From: Deltaproteobacteria bacterium
Lineage (GTDB): Bacteria > Desulfobacterota > Binatia > UBA9968
Length of the DNA stretch: 53,969 nucleotides
Assembly: GCA_005879605.1 (NCBI GenBank)
Contig: VBKE01000032.1
Span: forward strand, 1-53,969
Direction: 5' to 3'
A model generated the notes under the pieces. The model did no database searches, was not told the origin of the DNA, and saw nothing but the letters and a program-made list of their open reading frames with translations. Below, piece after piece: positions 9,528 through 17,483 of the stretch. The position numbers and the translations under genes were made by a program. Numbering within the stretch: position 1 is the first letter of the stretch; every line of letters starts with the position of its first letter.

Positions 9528-10465
9528 TAGAACTGGATCTCCGGTATTTTTGAATTCCTCTCTTCGTGTAAGGCCCGCCCCGCGACAAAATGAGCCATAG
9601 CTCTGAGATGCTCGGCCTCCGCGCCGAACCCGCTCAACTGCTTGAGCGATTGTTGTAATAGCTCTTTTAACCGTTCTTTCGCTTGCACCACGCCCACGAC
9701 GGCCGGATAGGTCGCCTTCTTCCGTTCCTTGCGTCCGGACTCCGGCCGCTCACCGGGCGGCGTTTGCCCTTTCACGTCTAAAATATCGTCGGCGATCTGA
9801 AACGCGAGCCCGAGAAATTCGCCGTAGCGAGAGACGCGGCGCAACTCCGTCCCCTTGGCCCCCGCCGCTCGGGCTCCGACTCGAATGGCGGTGAGGATCA
9901 GAGCGCCGGTCTTCCTGACGTGAATGTACTCTACGGTGGCAAGATCCACCTCTTTATTTTCGGCTTCCAGATCAAAAGCCTGTCCGCCCACGAGACCCGC
10001 CGCCCCGATCGCGTGGCCAATTTCATGGATCAAATCCAGGACTAACGCTGAAGGCACCGAGCGTGCCACCTGGGGCGCTGAAATTATATGAAAGGCCTCG
10101 GTCAACAGCCCATCCCCGGCGAGCAACGCCATCCCTTCGCCAAATACTCTATGAGCGGTCGGTTCGCCGCGCCGCAAATCGTCATCATCCATGGCCGGCA
10201 AATCATCGTGAATGATCGAGTAAGCATGGATCATCTCCAACGCGCACGCGAACGGCATCAACAACTTGTGCTTCGCGCCGAAGAGTTCGCCGGCCGCCAG
10301 GGTTAAAATCGGTCGAATTCTTTTTCCGCCGGGGAACAGCCCATATCGCATCGCCCGCCAGACTGCGTGCCCTTGGCCCTGCTGCTCTCCTACATATCGA
10401 TCTAAGGCACGATCAATCGCGGCTCGTCGGGTAGCCAAATAATGATTAAAGTCGAAACTCGTCAC
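9527..10465 (-). CDS. ispA: Short-chain polyprenyl diphosphate synthase (farnesyl/geranylgeranyl type)
   Basis: Elongates dimethylallyl diphosphate with isopentenyl diphosphate. The first Asp-rich motif is D87-D88-LPAM-D93 followed by DDDLRRG, with the bacterial two-residue insertion. The second is FQIADDILDVKG, and GGKRIRP and GGQAFDLEAE are also present. 312 residues is typical of IspA-like enzymes. Chain length (C15 or C20) cannot be fixed from sequence alone. It sits between xseB and dxs, the usual xseB-ispA-dxs order, although here a 154-bp gap precedes it. Confidence 0.92.
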   Translation of the reverse strand: MTSFDFNHYLATRRAAIDRALDRYVGEQQGQGHAVWRAMRYGLFPGGKRIRPILTLAAGELFGAKHKLLMPFACALEMIHAYSIIHDDLPAMDDDDLRRGEPTAHRVFGEGMALLAGDGLLTEAFHIISAPQVARSVPSALVLDLIHEIGHAIGAAGLVGGQAFDLEAENKEVDLATVEYIHVRKTGALILTAIRVGARAAGAKGTELRRVSRYGEFLGLAFQIADDILDVKGQTPPGERPESGRKERKKATYPAVVGVVQAKERLKELLQQSLKQLSGFGAEAEHLRAMAHFVAGRALHEERNSKIPEIQF

Positions 10466-10619
10466 GTGTGGCGTTGAAAACCGGCGCCGTTTGCCTCGTC
10501 AATGTATCACTGACCCACTTTGATCTTCAAACGCGGGGTTGCTTCGAACAACAACGCCAATGGTTGGCCGCGTCCCGCCCGTAACCGTTGCGCCGTCTAG
10601 GAAAGCAACGGCTACTCAA

Positions 10620-10889
10620 CTACTCCTCCGGCTCTTCATCCTCACCCCTGGATGCCATGTCCAGCGTTTTGAGCTGGAGCCTTCCCTCTTTGTCGTTGAG
10701 CAAAAATTCAACTTTCTTTTCCACTTCGGTTAATTTTTGATTGCAGTATTTAACTAACCCGACACCTTTTTCGAAGGCCGCCAGGGAATCCTCCAAAGAC
10801 AAGTCGCCGGATTCCAACCGCTCCACTACGTTTTCCAGCTCTTCCAGCGCCGCCTCGAATGGCTTGTTGATCTGATCCTTCTTCGTCAT
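10620..10889 (-). CDS. xseB: Exodeoxyribonuclease VII small subunit
   Basis: 89 residues. FEAALEELENVVERLESGDL followed by SLAAFEKGVGLVKYCNQKL is the XseB helical signature, ending in an acidic tail. It binds XseA to form the single-strand-specific exonuclease VII. The frame is open further upstream, but the ATG at 10889 has a GGAG site that overlaps the stop of the M23 peptidase gene (GGAGAAATAATATG), which fixes the start. The peptidase gene separates it from its partner xseA. Confidence 0.93.
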   Translation of the reverse strand: MTKKDQINKPFEAALEELENVVERLESGDLSLEDSLAAFEKGVGLVKYCNQKLTEVEKKVEFLLNDKEGRLQLKTLDMASRGEDEEPEE

Positions 10890-10890
10890 A

Positions 10891-11823
10891 TTATTTCTCC
10901 ACTTTATCGGCGGCGGCATCCGAACGGAAAGCTTTGTCGGACATCCCGCCCGATTTCTTGACTAATTCGAATGGATCTATGCGAGCGCCATTGAGACGCG
11001 CGCCCCAGTGGAGATGGGGTCCGGTGACCCGACCCGTCATTCCGGACAATCCGATCACCTCGCCTTTTCGCACTTCAGCTCCCTCCTGGACTCTGAATTC
11101 GGAAAGATGAAAATACATGGTGTATAGCCCGGCGCCATGATCCAATACCAAGCTATTGCCGCTGAAAAAAAAGTCCCCCACTAGAACGACTCGACCGTTA
11201 TTCACGGCCAGCACTTCGGTTCCCATGGGCGCCTTGAGATCGACCCCCGTATGCGGCGCGCGCGGCGCGTCATTGATCACCCTACGGTAACCGAACGAAG
11301 AACTGATATCACCCTGCACGGGTGCGATAAACGGGTTCTCCCATAACCGTTCCGGGACGGATGTCGAAAAGACGCGAGTCAGTTGTTCCTGCTCGCGGTG
11401 AATTCTTTCGAGCATCTCCGGACTCAGTTGGTCAAATTCTGGAGGAACAGAAAAGGATTCTTTCTCGAATGCCTTCGGTTTGATCTTAAGCGCGATTTGG
11501 GTCTCCCGATACCCGCCCGCCCGTTGCGTTCCCTTAACCAAGACTCTTGCCGGGCCCGGTTTGGCTTCCAAATCCACGCCCACCAGTGCGGAAAAAGTTC
11601 CACGCCCGCTCGGATAAAAGCGGACCGTCTCTTTCCCCAATTGGCCCTCGACTGCTGCCAACCCGATGCCAGACACTTTCAACTCCACAATCTCGCCCTG
11701 AAAAACTTCGATGGGTTTTACCGCGACCGACGGCGATCGTGATCCGCCAAAAGCGGCGCCGAAAAAAACCCCGAGCACAGCGATCGTGATCGTCACAATT
11801 CGACCCACGATTATCTCACTCAC
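10891..11823 (-). CDS. Exported M23-family peptidoglycan endopeptidase
   Basis: About 310 residues. A hydrophobic N-terminal segment (VGRIVTITIAVLGVFFGAAF) acts as signal peptide or anchor. A beta-rich domain follows (about residues 30-140). The C-terminal LytM domain keeps its zinc ligands: HTGVDL (H-x3-D), YFHLSE and GPHLHWG. It should therefore be an active hydrolase of peptide cross-links, unlike the EnvC-like protein at 14590. The longest frame begins at 11880, but a GTG at 11823 overlaps the xseA stop by 8 bp and places the signal peptide at the very start, so I prefer it. Its position between xseA and xseB is unusual. Confidence 0.88.
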   Translation of the reverse strand: MSEIIVGRIVTITIAVLGVFFGAAFGGSRSPSVAVKPIEVFQGEIVELKVSGIGLAAVEGQLGKETVRFYPSGRGTFSALVGVDLEAKPGPARVLVKGTQRAGGYRETQIALKIKPKAFEKESFSVPPEFDQLSPEMLERIHREQEQLTRVFSTSVPERLWENPFIAPVQGDISSSFGYRRVINDAPRAPHTGVDLKAPMGTEVLAVNNGRVVLVGDFFFSGNSLVLDHGAGLYTMYFHLSEFRVQEGAEVRKGEVIGLSGMTGRVTGPHLHWGARLNGARIDPFELVKKSGGMSDKAFRSDAAADKVEK

Positions 11824-13054
11824 ATTCCTCGACCTTACAGACGGATTTTCCTTTGGCAAAGCGGACGCGCAGTCGATCACCGATTTTCAAGGAGGCCGCA
11901 TCTTTGACGATGACTTCCTCGGGCAACTTATGGGCAATGCTGTAGCCGCGGTCCAACACCGCCAAAGGGCTTAAAGCATCGAGCCGTCCGGTGGCCTGGG
12001 CGAGTTGATCTCTCAATCGGCGCAGACGGTCTTGGAAGCGACGCAGCAAATCTATCGACAACTCATCCAGCCGTTGCTGATTCTCACGCAACTTCCGTCC
12101 CGGATCCGTGAGTCTTTTCACCAGACCACGCCAACGGTCATGCGCCATCTCCAGTTTCGCTTGTATGGCGCTGACAAGTGCGTCCTCGAAATTTACAAGC
12201 TGCTCGATGAGATCGGTTTTTCTGGGGATCACCATTTCGGCGCCCGCGGTCGGCGTCGGCGCGCGTCGATCGGCGACGAAATCAGCGATGGTAAAATCGA
12301 TCTCATGGCCAACCGCGGAAATAACCGGAATCGGCGAAGCAAAGATCGCCCGCGCTACGATCTCCTCATTGAAGGACCACAAATCTTCCAGCGAACCGCC
12401 TCCACGCCCGACGATCACCACATCGACGTCGCCGTACCGAGCCAACTCTGCAATGCCGGCGGCGATTTCCTGAGCGGCGCCCTCGCCCTGAACCTTAACC
12501 GGACGGATTACGATTCGGCGCTCGGGAAATCGGTCACCGATGATTCGCAGCATGTCATACAGGGCCGCTCCTTTATCCGACGTAACAATTCCAATGGATG
12601 CCGGCAAAAACGGCAAAGGCCTCTTCCGCTGCTGGGCAAAGAGCCCTTCTGCGCCGAGCTTCTTTTTTAGCTGTTCAAAGGCGAGGTAAAGAGCGCCCTG
12701 GCCCCTTGGCTCGATGCTTTCTACGTAGAGTTGGAGATCTCCCCGGGCCGAGTAAAGACTCACTCGTCCGAAGCAGAGCACTTCCATGCCGTCCTCAGGC
12801 AGGAACGACAGACTCGCCCCTTGCCGCCGGAACATGACCGCCGCAATCTGGCTCTTGTCGTCCTTGAGTGTGAAGTAAAAATGCCCCGAGGGTGGCACTC
12901 TAAAATTGGAGATCTCTCCCAAAACCCAAAAAGCGTCCAGTTGTGATTCGAGAGCGCTCTTTACAATCTCGTTGAGTTCGCTAACGGTGAGAAAACGCGG
13001 ACGTTCACCTGCAAACAACGGTAGGTCGGACACTTCGCTACGGTTTCTTGCCAT
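11816..13054 (-). CDS. xseA: Exodeoxyribonuclease VII large subunit
   Basis: Catalytic subunit of exonuclease VII, which degrades single-stranded DNA into oligonucleotides. The N-terminal OB-fold (LTVSELNEIVKSALE ... NFRVPPSGHFYFTLKD) is followed by the catalytic domain (GIVTSDKGAALYDML, VQGEGAAQEIA, VIVGRGGGSLEDLWSFNEE, PVISAVGHEIDFTIADFVAD) and a coiled-coil region, ending with a short barrel (LDRGYSIAHK). 412 residues is typical. The ATG lies only 23 bp after a strong terminator and no good ribosome-binding site is visible, so expression may rely on read-through. Confidence 0.95.
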   Translation of the reverse strand: MARNRSEVSDLPLFAGERPRFLTVSELNEIVKSALESQLDAFWVLGEISNFRVPPSGHFYFTLKDDKSQIAAVMFRRQGASLSFLPEDGMEVLCFGRVSLYSARGDLQLYVESIEPRGQGALYLAFEQLKKKLGAEGLFAQQRKRPLPFLPASIGIVTSDKGAALYDMLRIIGDRFPERRIVIRPVKVQGEGAAQEIAAGIAELARYGDVDVVIVGRGGGSLEDLWSFNEEIVARAIFASPIPVISAVGHEIDFTIADFVADRRAPTPTAGAEMVIPRKTDLIEQLVNFEDALVSAIQAKLEMAHDRWRGLVKRLTDPGRKLRENQQRLDELSIDLLRRFQDRLRRLRDQLAQATGRLDALSPLAVLDRGYSIAHKLPEEVIVKDAASLKIGDRLRVRFAKGKSVCKVEECE

Positions 13055-13077
13055 ATCGATGAACGACCTGGCTCGCG

Positions 13078-13109
13078 AAAAAAGTTAGCCCTCCCCAGGG
13101 AGGGCTAAC
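13078..13109 (-). terminator. Rho-independent terminator after ctpA
   Basis: On the minus strand a perfect 12-bp stem (GTTAGCCCTCCC pairing with GGGAGGGCTAAC, minimal loop) is followed at once by six T residues (13078-13083). It lies 43 bp past the ctpA stop and 23 bp before the xseA start codon. Confidence 0.9.
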
Positions 13110-13152
13110 TGAGACGACGCGCGGCGATCACTGGAAGAAGCGCTACAAAAAG

Positions 13153-14526
13153 CTAGGCCGCCTTCTTTTGCACTAACTGTTTGAATACGTCCCAGCTCTT
13201 GAGCAAATCGAGCGCCCGTTTGAGCTGGACATCGTTGTCGATGGTTTCGTCTCCCGTGGGAGCAGACGGCGGAAACAATTTTTCTTTCTCTTTTTCACCC
13301 GGGTCCTGCTGTTGCCCAGGTGCTTGCTGTAGGGGGTTCTGCAAGTGCCCGGGCAGATTCTCCTCGCGCAGGGGCAGGCCCGGACTCCGTTTCTTTTCTT
13401 CGACTTTTCCCTCTTGCTGCGGGGAGCCGTCGACCACGATATCCGGGACAATACCCGTCGCCTGGATCGAGCGGCCCTTTGGCGTAAAGTAACGAGCCGT
13501 CGTCAGCCGCAACGCGGAGTTGTCGTCCAAAGGAAGAATGGTCTGGACGGAGCCTTTTCCGAACGTCTTGGTGCCTAGAACCACGGCCCGCTTATGATCC
13601 TGTAAGGCGCCGGCGACGATCTCGGAGGCGCTGGCGCTGCCGCCGTTGACCAAGACTACGATCGGGAAATCCAGCCAAGAGCCTTCTTTTTGTGCGAAGA
13701 ATTTTTGTTTTTGCGACTCGATACGACCTTCCGTATAAACAATCAAACCGGAGTCAAGAAACAGGTCGGCAACGCGCACCGCCTGCGTAAGAAGTCCGCC
13801 GGGATTATTTCGCAAATCGAGAACGAGGCCTTTGAGCCCGCCTTTCTCCGCAGCCAGCTTCTCCAGCGCCTTCTGCACGTCGCGGTCGCTGCGCTCTTGA
13901 AATTGAGCGAGCCGAATATATCCATAACCCTCGTCCAGCCCGCGGCTGCGAACGCTTTGCACTCGAATGGTGTCACGCTCGAGCGTGTAGTCAATCAGCT
14001 CCGGGACACCCTCTCTTTTGATGGAGATTTTTATTTTCGTACCCTTGGGGCCGCGCATTTTTTTTACGGCATCCACAAGAGTCATATCCTTAGTGAATTC
14101 GTCGCCGATTTTGAAGATCATGTCGCCTGGTTTAATGCCGGCCTTGAACGCGGGCGTATCTTCAATGGGCGACACCACCGTCAGGACCCCGTTTTTGACC
14201 GTGATCTCGATTCCCAGACCGCCGAAGCGTCCCTGCGTATCCATCTGCAGTTCTTTGTAAAGTTCAGGGGTGAGATAGGCGCTGTGCGGATCGAGCGAAC
14301 TCAACATTCCGTTGATAGCGCCGTTAACCAAATTCTTGGTATCGACTTCTTCCACATAGCTTTTCTTGACGATGGAAAGAATGTTCGTAAAGGTTTCGAG
14401 GCTTTCATAATCCTGGCGCGGCACCGCCGCTACATTAGGTACCCAGTGACCGGCCAGAAAAAACCCAAGTGCCATTCCCACAAATAACAGGGCTACCGGC
14501 ATACCATGTTTTCCTACGAATCTCAT
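13153..14526 (-). CDS. ctpA: S41-family C-terminal processing peptidase with PDZ domain
   Basis: Serine protease that trims exported proteins or degrades cell-wall hydrolases. The N-terminal signal anchor (VALLFVGMALGFFLAG) is followed by the S41 N-terminal part (NAINGMLSSLDPHSAYLTP-like), a PDZ domain (GGLGIEITVKNGVLTVVSPI, then PGDMIFKIGD) and the catalytic domain with the Ser-Lys dyad: Ser in GGSASASEIVAGAL and Lys in GTKTFGKGSVQT. A Pro/Gln/Lys-rich linker occupies about residues 365-410. 457 residues is typical. It is the last gene of ftsE-ftsX-envC-ctpA, suggesting it controls a septal hydrolase. Confidence 0.95.
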   Translation of the reverse strand: MRFVGKHGMPVALLFVGMALGFFLAGHWVPNVAAVPRQDYESLETFTNILSIVKKSYVEEVDTKNLVNGAINGMLSSLDPHSAYLTPELYKELQMDTQGRFGGLGIEITVKNGVLTVVSPIEDTPAFKAGIKPGDMIFKIGDEFTKDMTLVDAVKKMRGPKGTKIKISIKREGVPELIDYTLERDTIRVQSVRSRGLDEGYGYIRLAQFQERSDRDVQKALEKLAAEKGGLKGLVLDLRNNPGGLLTQAVRVADLFLDSGLIVYTEGRIESQKQKFFAQKEGSWLDFPIVVLVNGGSASASEIVAGALQDHKRAVVLGTKTFGKGSVQTILPLDDNSALRLTTARYFTPKGRSIQATGIVPDIVVDGSPQQEGKVEEKKRSPGLPLREENLPGHLQNPLQQAPGQQQDPGEKEKEKLFPPSAPTGDETIDNDVQLKRALDLLKSWDVFKQLVQKKAA

Positions 14527-14589
14527 AGGCTGTCTCCTCGCTGAATTCCTTTCAATCGTTCGTATACTATCTTAACCGAATAGAAATAT

Positions 14590-15750
14590 CTATGGCTTCT
14601 TAAACCAGGGCAAAGGATCAACGGACCGGCCGTCCTTACGCATTTCGAAGTAGAGCGTTGCCCCCGCCAAGGAATCGCTGTCGCCGACCAATCCGAGGGT
14701 TTCCCCCCGTTTGATCGGGTTTCCCTTTTTCTTAAGAATTTCAGAGAGGTGGGCATAAATGGTATAGTACCGCTCTCCGTGATCGATGATGACCATGTTG
14801 CCATAACCGGAGAAGCGGTCCGCAAAAACCACCGTGCCTTTCTCCACCGCCTTGATCTCCTGACCCAGGGAAGCCTCAATGTCGATGCCGTTGCGAAAAA
14901 CTTCGGTGGCAAATTCCCGATGTCGGGTTCTGCCGAAGCCGCTTGTGAGCTCACCCCGAACAGGCCAATCCAATTTGCCCCTCATGGCCCCAAGTCCAAC
15001 ACCGGAAGGCACTTCCGGCGGCTTGCTGAGGGCTCGTTTAGCAAGCTCATCCATCATCTTTTGTAGGCGGAGCGCCGCCTGTTCTAGTTCTTTGAGAGCG
15101 CGAACCCGCGTCTCTTTTTCTTGTCGGATACTGGCAAGCATCTCTTTCTTCTTTTCGGCTTCTTTACGGACGGAATCTTTGGACTGGGCAAGCACTTGTC
15201 TTTGATCGCTCAGCTCTACTTTTTTACGCGCGAGCTCTTCTCGAAGCACTTCGTGCCGTTGCGCCTGTTCACTTAATTTCTCGACCAGCTCGCGATCGTA
15301 AGACACCGTCGTTTCCAAATAATGCTTGCGTTGCAAAAACGCGGTCAGGGAAACGTCTCCGTTAAGGATGACAAAAGGGCTTCCGCTGCGATACCAGCGA
15401 TAAAGCGCCGCGGCGCGTCGCTGCAACAGCTCCTGTCTATTTCTCATGGAATTCTTTATTTTTTCCGCTTCCGCCTCTTTCCTTTGTATTTCCGTCGAAA
15501 TGGAATCGAGCTTTGCGTTGGCGTCCTTTAACTCTCTCGTCTTCCTTTGCCAATCTTCTTCGATCTTTCCCAACGATTGCAGGATAGAACCCTCTTTTTT
15601 TTCCGTCTGCGAGATACCCTGTTTCTCTTTCTCGATTTTTTTCTTGATACCCTCGAGGTCTCTATCCACACTCGCCGCTTTAAGACCCAGCGGCACAAGA
15701 AGGGCTAAGGCAAGCGAAAAACCCAGCGTTCGCCAAGTCAGCCTCACCAC
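14590..15750 (-). CDS. EnvC-like murein hydrolase activator (coiled coil plus degenerate LytM domain)
   Basis: 386 residues. A signal peptide (LGFSLALALLVPLGLKA) is followed by about 200 residues of charged coiled coil with heptads and a C-terminal LytM/M23 fold. The usual zinc ligands are lost: the H-x3-D site reads RNGIDIEA and the final HLHFE motif reads ATLYFEMR. This matches EnvC-type proteins, which activate amidases at the septum without cleaving peptidoglycan and are gated by FtsEX. The GTG start overlaps the ftsX stop by 7 bp, so the two are translationally coupled and almost certainly form one complex. Confidence 0.92.
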   Translation of the reverse strand: MVRLTWRTLGFSLALALLVPLGLKAASVDRDLEGIKKKIEKEKQGISQTEKKEGSILQSLGKIEEDWQRKTRELKDANAKLDSISTEIQRKEAEAEKIKNSMRNRQELLQRRAAALYRWYRSGSPFVILNGDVSLTAFLQRKHYLETTVSYDRELVEKLSEQAQRHEVLREELARKKVELSDQRQVLAQSKDSVRKEAEKKKEMLASIRQEKETRVRALKELEQAALRLQKMMDELAKRALSKPPEVPSGVGLGAMRGKLDWPVRGELTSGFGRTRHREFATEVFRNGIDIEASLGQEIKAVEKGTVVFADRFSGYGNMVIIDHGERYYTIYAHLSEILKKKGNPIKRGETLGLVGDSDSLAGATLYFEMRKDGRSVDPLPWFKKP

Positions 15751-16643
15751 GTCTTAATAAACCTCCGCAGAGAGAATAGACTACCCGCGGCTCCAAGAAG
15801 CCACCCGATCGCAAGCATCAAGGCGATATGGCGCGCGTTGAGGAAGTGAAATTGGCTGAACGAACCCAAAAGACCGAAGGTTGGAATTTCATTGCGCAGC
15901 CATTGAAATGTAAACCAAAGCCCGATGATCGAGAGAGTCGCGCCGGCGATGCCCTGAATCATGCCCTCAACGACAAACGGCGCTTGAATCATGGCTTCCG
16001 ACGCGCCGACGAGCTGCATGATTTCGATTTCGTCTCGGCGCGCTAGGAGGGCGAGTTTCACCGTGCTTTCCACGATGAAGAAAGTCGCGAGGAAGAGCGC
16101 GCCGCCAAAAATCCATTTGACCCACTGGACGGCAAGCACCACAAGGCTCAACCGATCAACCCATTCCTGCGGATATTCGACGAGTGCGATGCCCTTTTCC
16201 CGTTTGAGTCGATTGACGAAATCCTCGATCATCGGTCCATCGCGGAAATTTTCCCGGATCTTAATTTCGAATGACGCCGGCAAAACATCCTGCGGAAGCC
16301 CCTCAAGCACACCCGACTGGGCTCCCAGAGCGGCTTGGAAGTCCCTCCAGGCTTGCTCTTGGGAGATATGGCGCACCCCTTCCACCTCGGGAAAGGTCCG
16401 CACCCGAGCCAAGAGCCTTTGAACGTCGGCGGCGTCCAGACTTTTGTCCAGATAGGCATTGACTTGGATTTGCTCACCCCAGGCCTTGAGAAGGTTCTGT
16501 AAATTTTCTTGCAAGAGCATAAAGGCCCCAAAGACAAAAAGGGTCGTCGCCATCGTTGCCGCGGTAAGCACGTGCGTCCAGGGTAATTCCCAAAGATTGT
16601 TCCTTACCCGGCGAACGACGAAGCCAAGTGGCGCCAACTTCAA
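15744..16643 (-). CDS. ftsX: Cell-division protein FtsX
   Basis: Permease half of the FtsEX complex, which transmits ATP hydrolysis across the inner membrane to the EnvC-like activator. 299 residues with four membrane helices (about residues 24-46, 170-195, 220-242 and 270-290) and a large periplasmic loop between helices 1 and 2 (about 47-165), the site that contacts Env[21 protein letters not shown] is the typical cytoplasmic FtsX motif. The ATG overlaps the ftsE stop by 4 bp. Confidence 0.95.
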   Translation of the reverse strand: MKLAPLGFVVRRVRNNLWELPWTHVLTAATMATTLFVFGAFMLLQENLQNLLKAWGEQIQVNAYLDKSLDAADVQRLLARVRTFPEVEGVRHISQEQAWRDFQAALGAQSGVLEGLPQDVLPASFEIKIRENFRDGPMIEDFVNRLKREKGIALVEYPQEWVDRLSLVVLAVQWVKWIFGGALFLATFFIVESTVKLALLARRDEIEIMQLVGASEAMIQAPFVVEGMIQGIAGATLSIIGLWFTFQWLRNEIPTFGLLGSFSQFHFLNARHIALMLAIGWLLGAAGSLFSLRRFIKTW

Positions 16644-17329
16644 TGCATGCCCTCGTGTCTTACGACCTTTTGCAGGTCATCGGCTACGAAACCATGCCGG
16701 AGAGAAATGATCCTTGTGCCGTATCGTTTAATCAATTCAAGATTGTGGCTCGCGATGATGATCGTGGTCCCCCGCTCTCTGATCTTGAGGAACATACGCA
16801 TCGTTTCGTCCGCAATCTCCGCGTCCAAGTTGCCCGTAGGCTCATCGGCCAACAAAAGCATCGGATCGTTGACCACAGCGCGCGCAATCGCCACACGCTG
16901 CTGCTCCCCGCCGGAGAGCGTCAGCGGCTTCGCCGTGTACTTCTCCTTCAACCCAAGCTCCCGCAGCAAATGATAGGCCTTGGTATGACTTCCATTTTTG
17001 GAGGTTCCGACCACCTCCGCGGCCAACGCCACGTTTTCCAGCGCCGTCAAGCGAGGCAACAACTTGAACTCCTGAAAGACTAAACCGATCTGTCGCCGTA
17101 GCCGCGCGACCCCGCGTCTATTCAGTCGGTTGATATTCTGGCCATTCAGCAAGATCTGTCCGTTGGTAGGCTCCTCCTCGCGAAAAAGCAGCTTGAGCAA
17201 CGTCGTTTTACCCGCGCCACTGGGGCCCGTAAGGAAAACGAACTCGCCTTTGTCAATTTCCAAACTAATATCGTTCAGAGCCTGGGAGTTTGGCGGATAG
17301 GTCTTGAAAACGTGGAACAGCTGAATCAT
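16640..17329 (-). CDS. ftsE: Cell-division ATP-binding protein FtsE
   Basis: ABC ATPase partner of FtsX. Walker [15 protein letters not shown], signature [16 protein letters not shown], Walker [13 protein letters not shown] and the switch His (IIIASHN) are all present in 229 residues. It is first in the ftsE-ftsX-envC-ctpA operon and divergent from the radical SAM gene, with 154 bp between the start codons. Confidence 0.96.
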   Translation of the reverse strand: MIQLFHVFKTYPPNSQALNDISLEIDKGEFVFLTGPSGAGKTTLLKLLFREEEPTNGQILLNGQNINRLNRRGVARLRRQIGLVFQEFKLLPRLTALENVALAAEVVGTSKNGSHTKAYHLLRELGLKEKYTAKPLTLSGGEQQRVAIARAVVNDPMLLLADEPTGNLDAEIADETMRMFLKIRERGTTIIIASHNLELIKRYGTRIISLRHGFVADDLQKVVRHEGMH

Positions 17330-17381
17330 GGGAACTGCGGTAAAAAAGCAGTCATGAACGTTACGCGCATGAAAAAAAGCC

Positions 17382-17410
17382 TTGACATGAAACAGAGTGG
17401 TTGTTACAGT
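17382..17410 (+). promoter_or_regulatory. Predicted sigma-70 promoter of the B12-binding radical SAM gene
   Basis: A perfect -35 box TTGACA (17382-17387) and TACAGT (17405-17410) are separated by 17 bp. The predicted start near 17417 leaves a leader of about 65 bases before the preferred ATG at 17484. Confidence 0.6.
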
Positions 17411-17483
17411 TTCAAAAATATTGATTTTACTCGCCTATTTATAAGAAATGCCGCACAAACTTACAAGTGCTCAGGAGGCAGAG

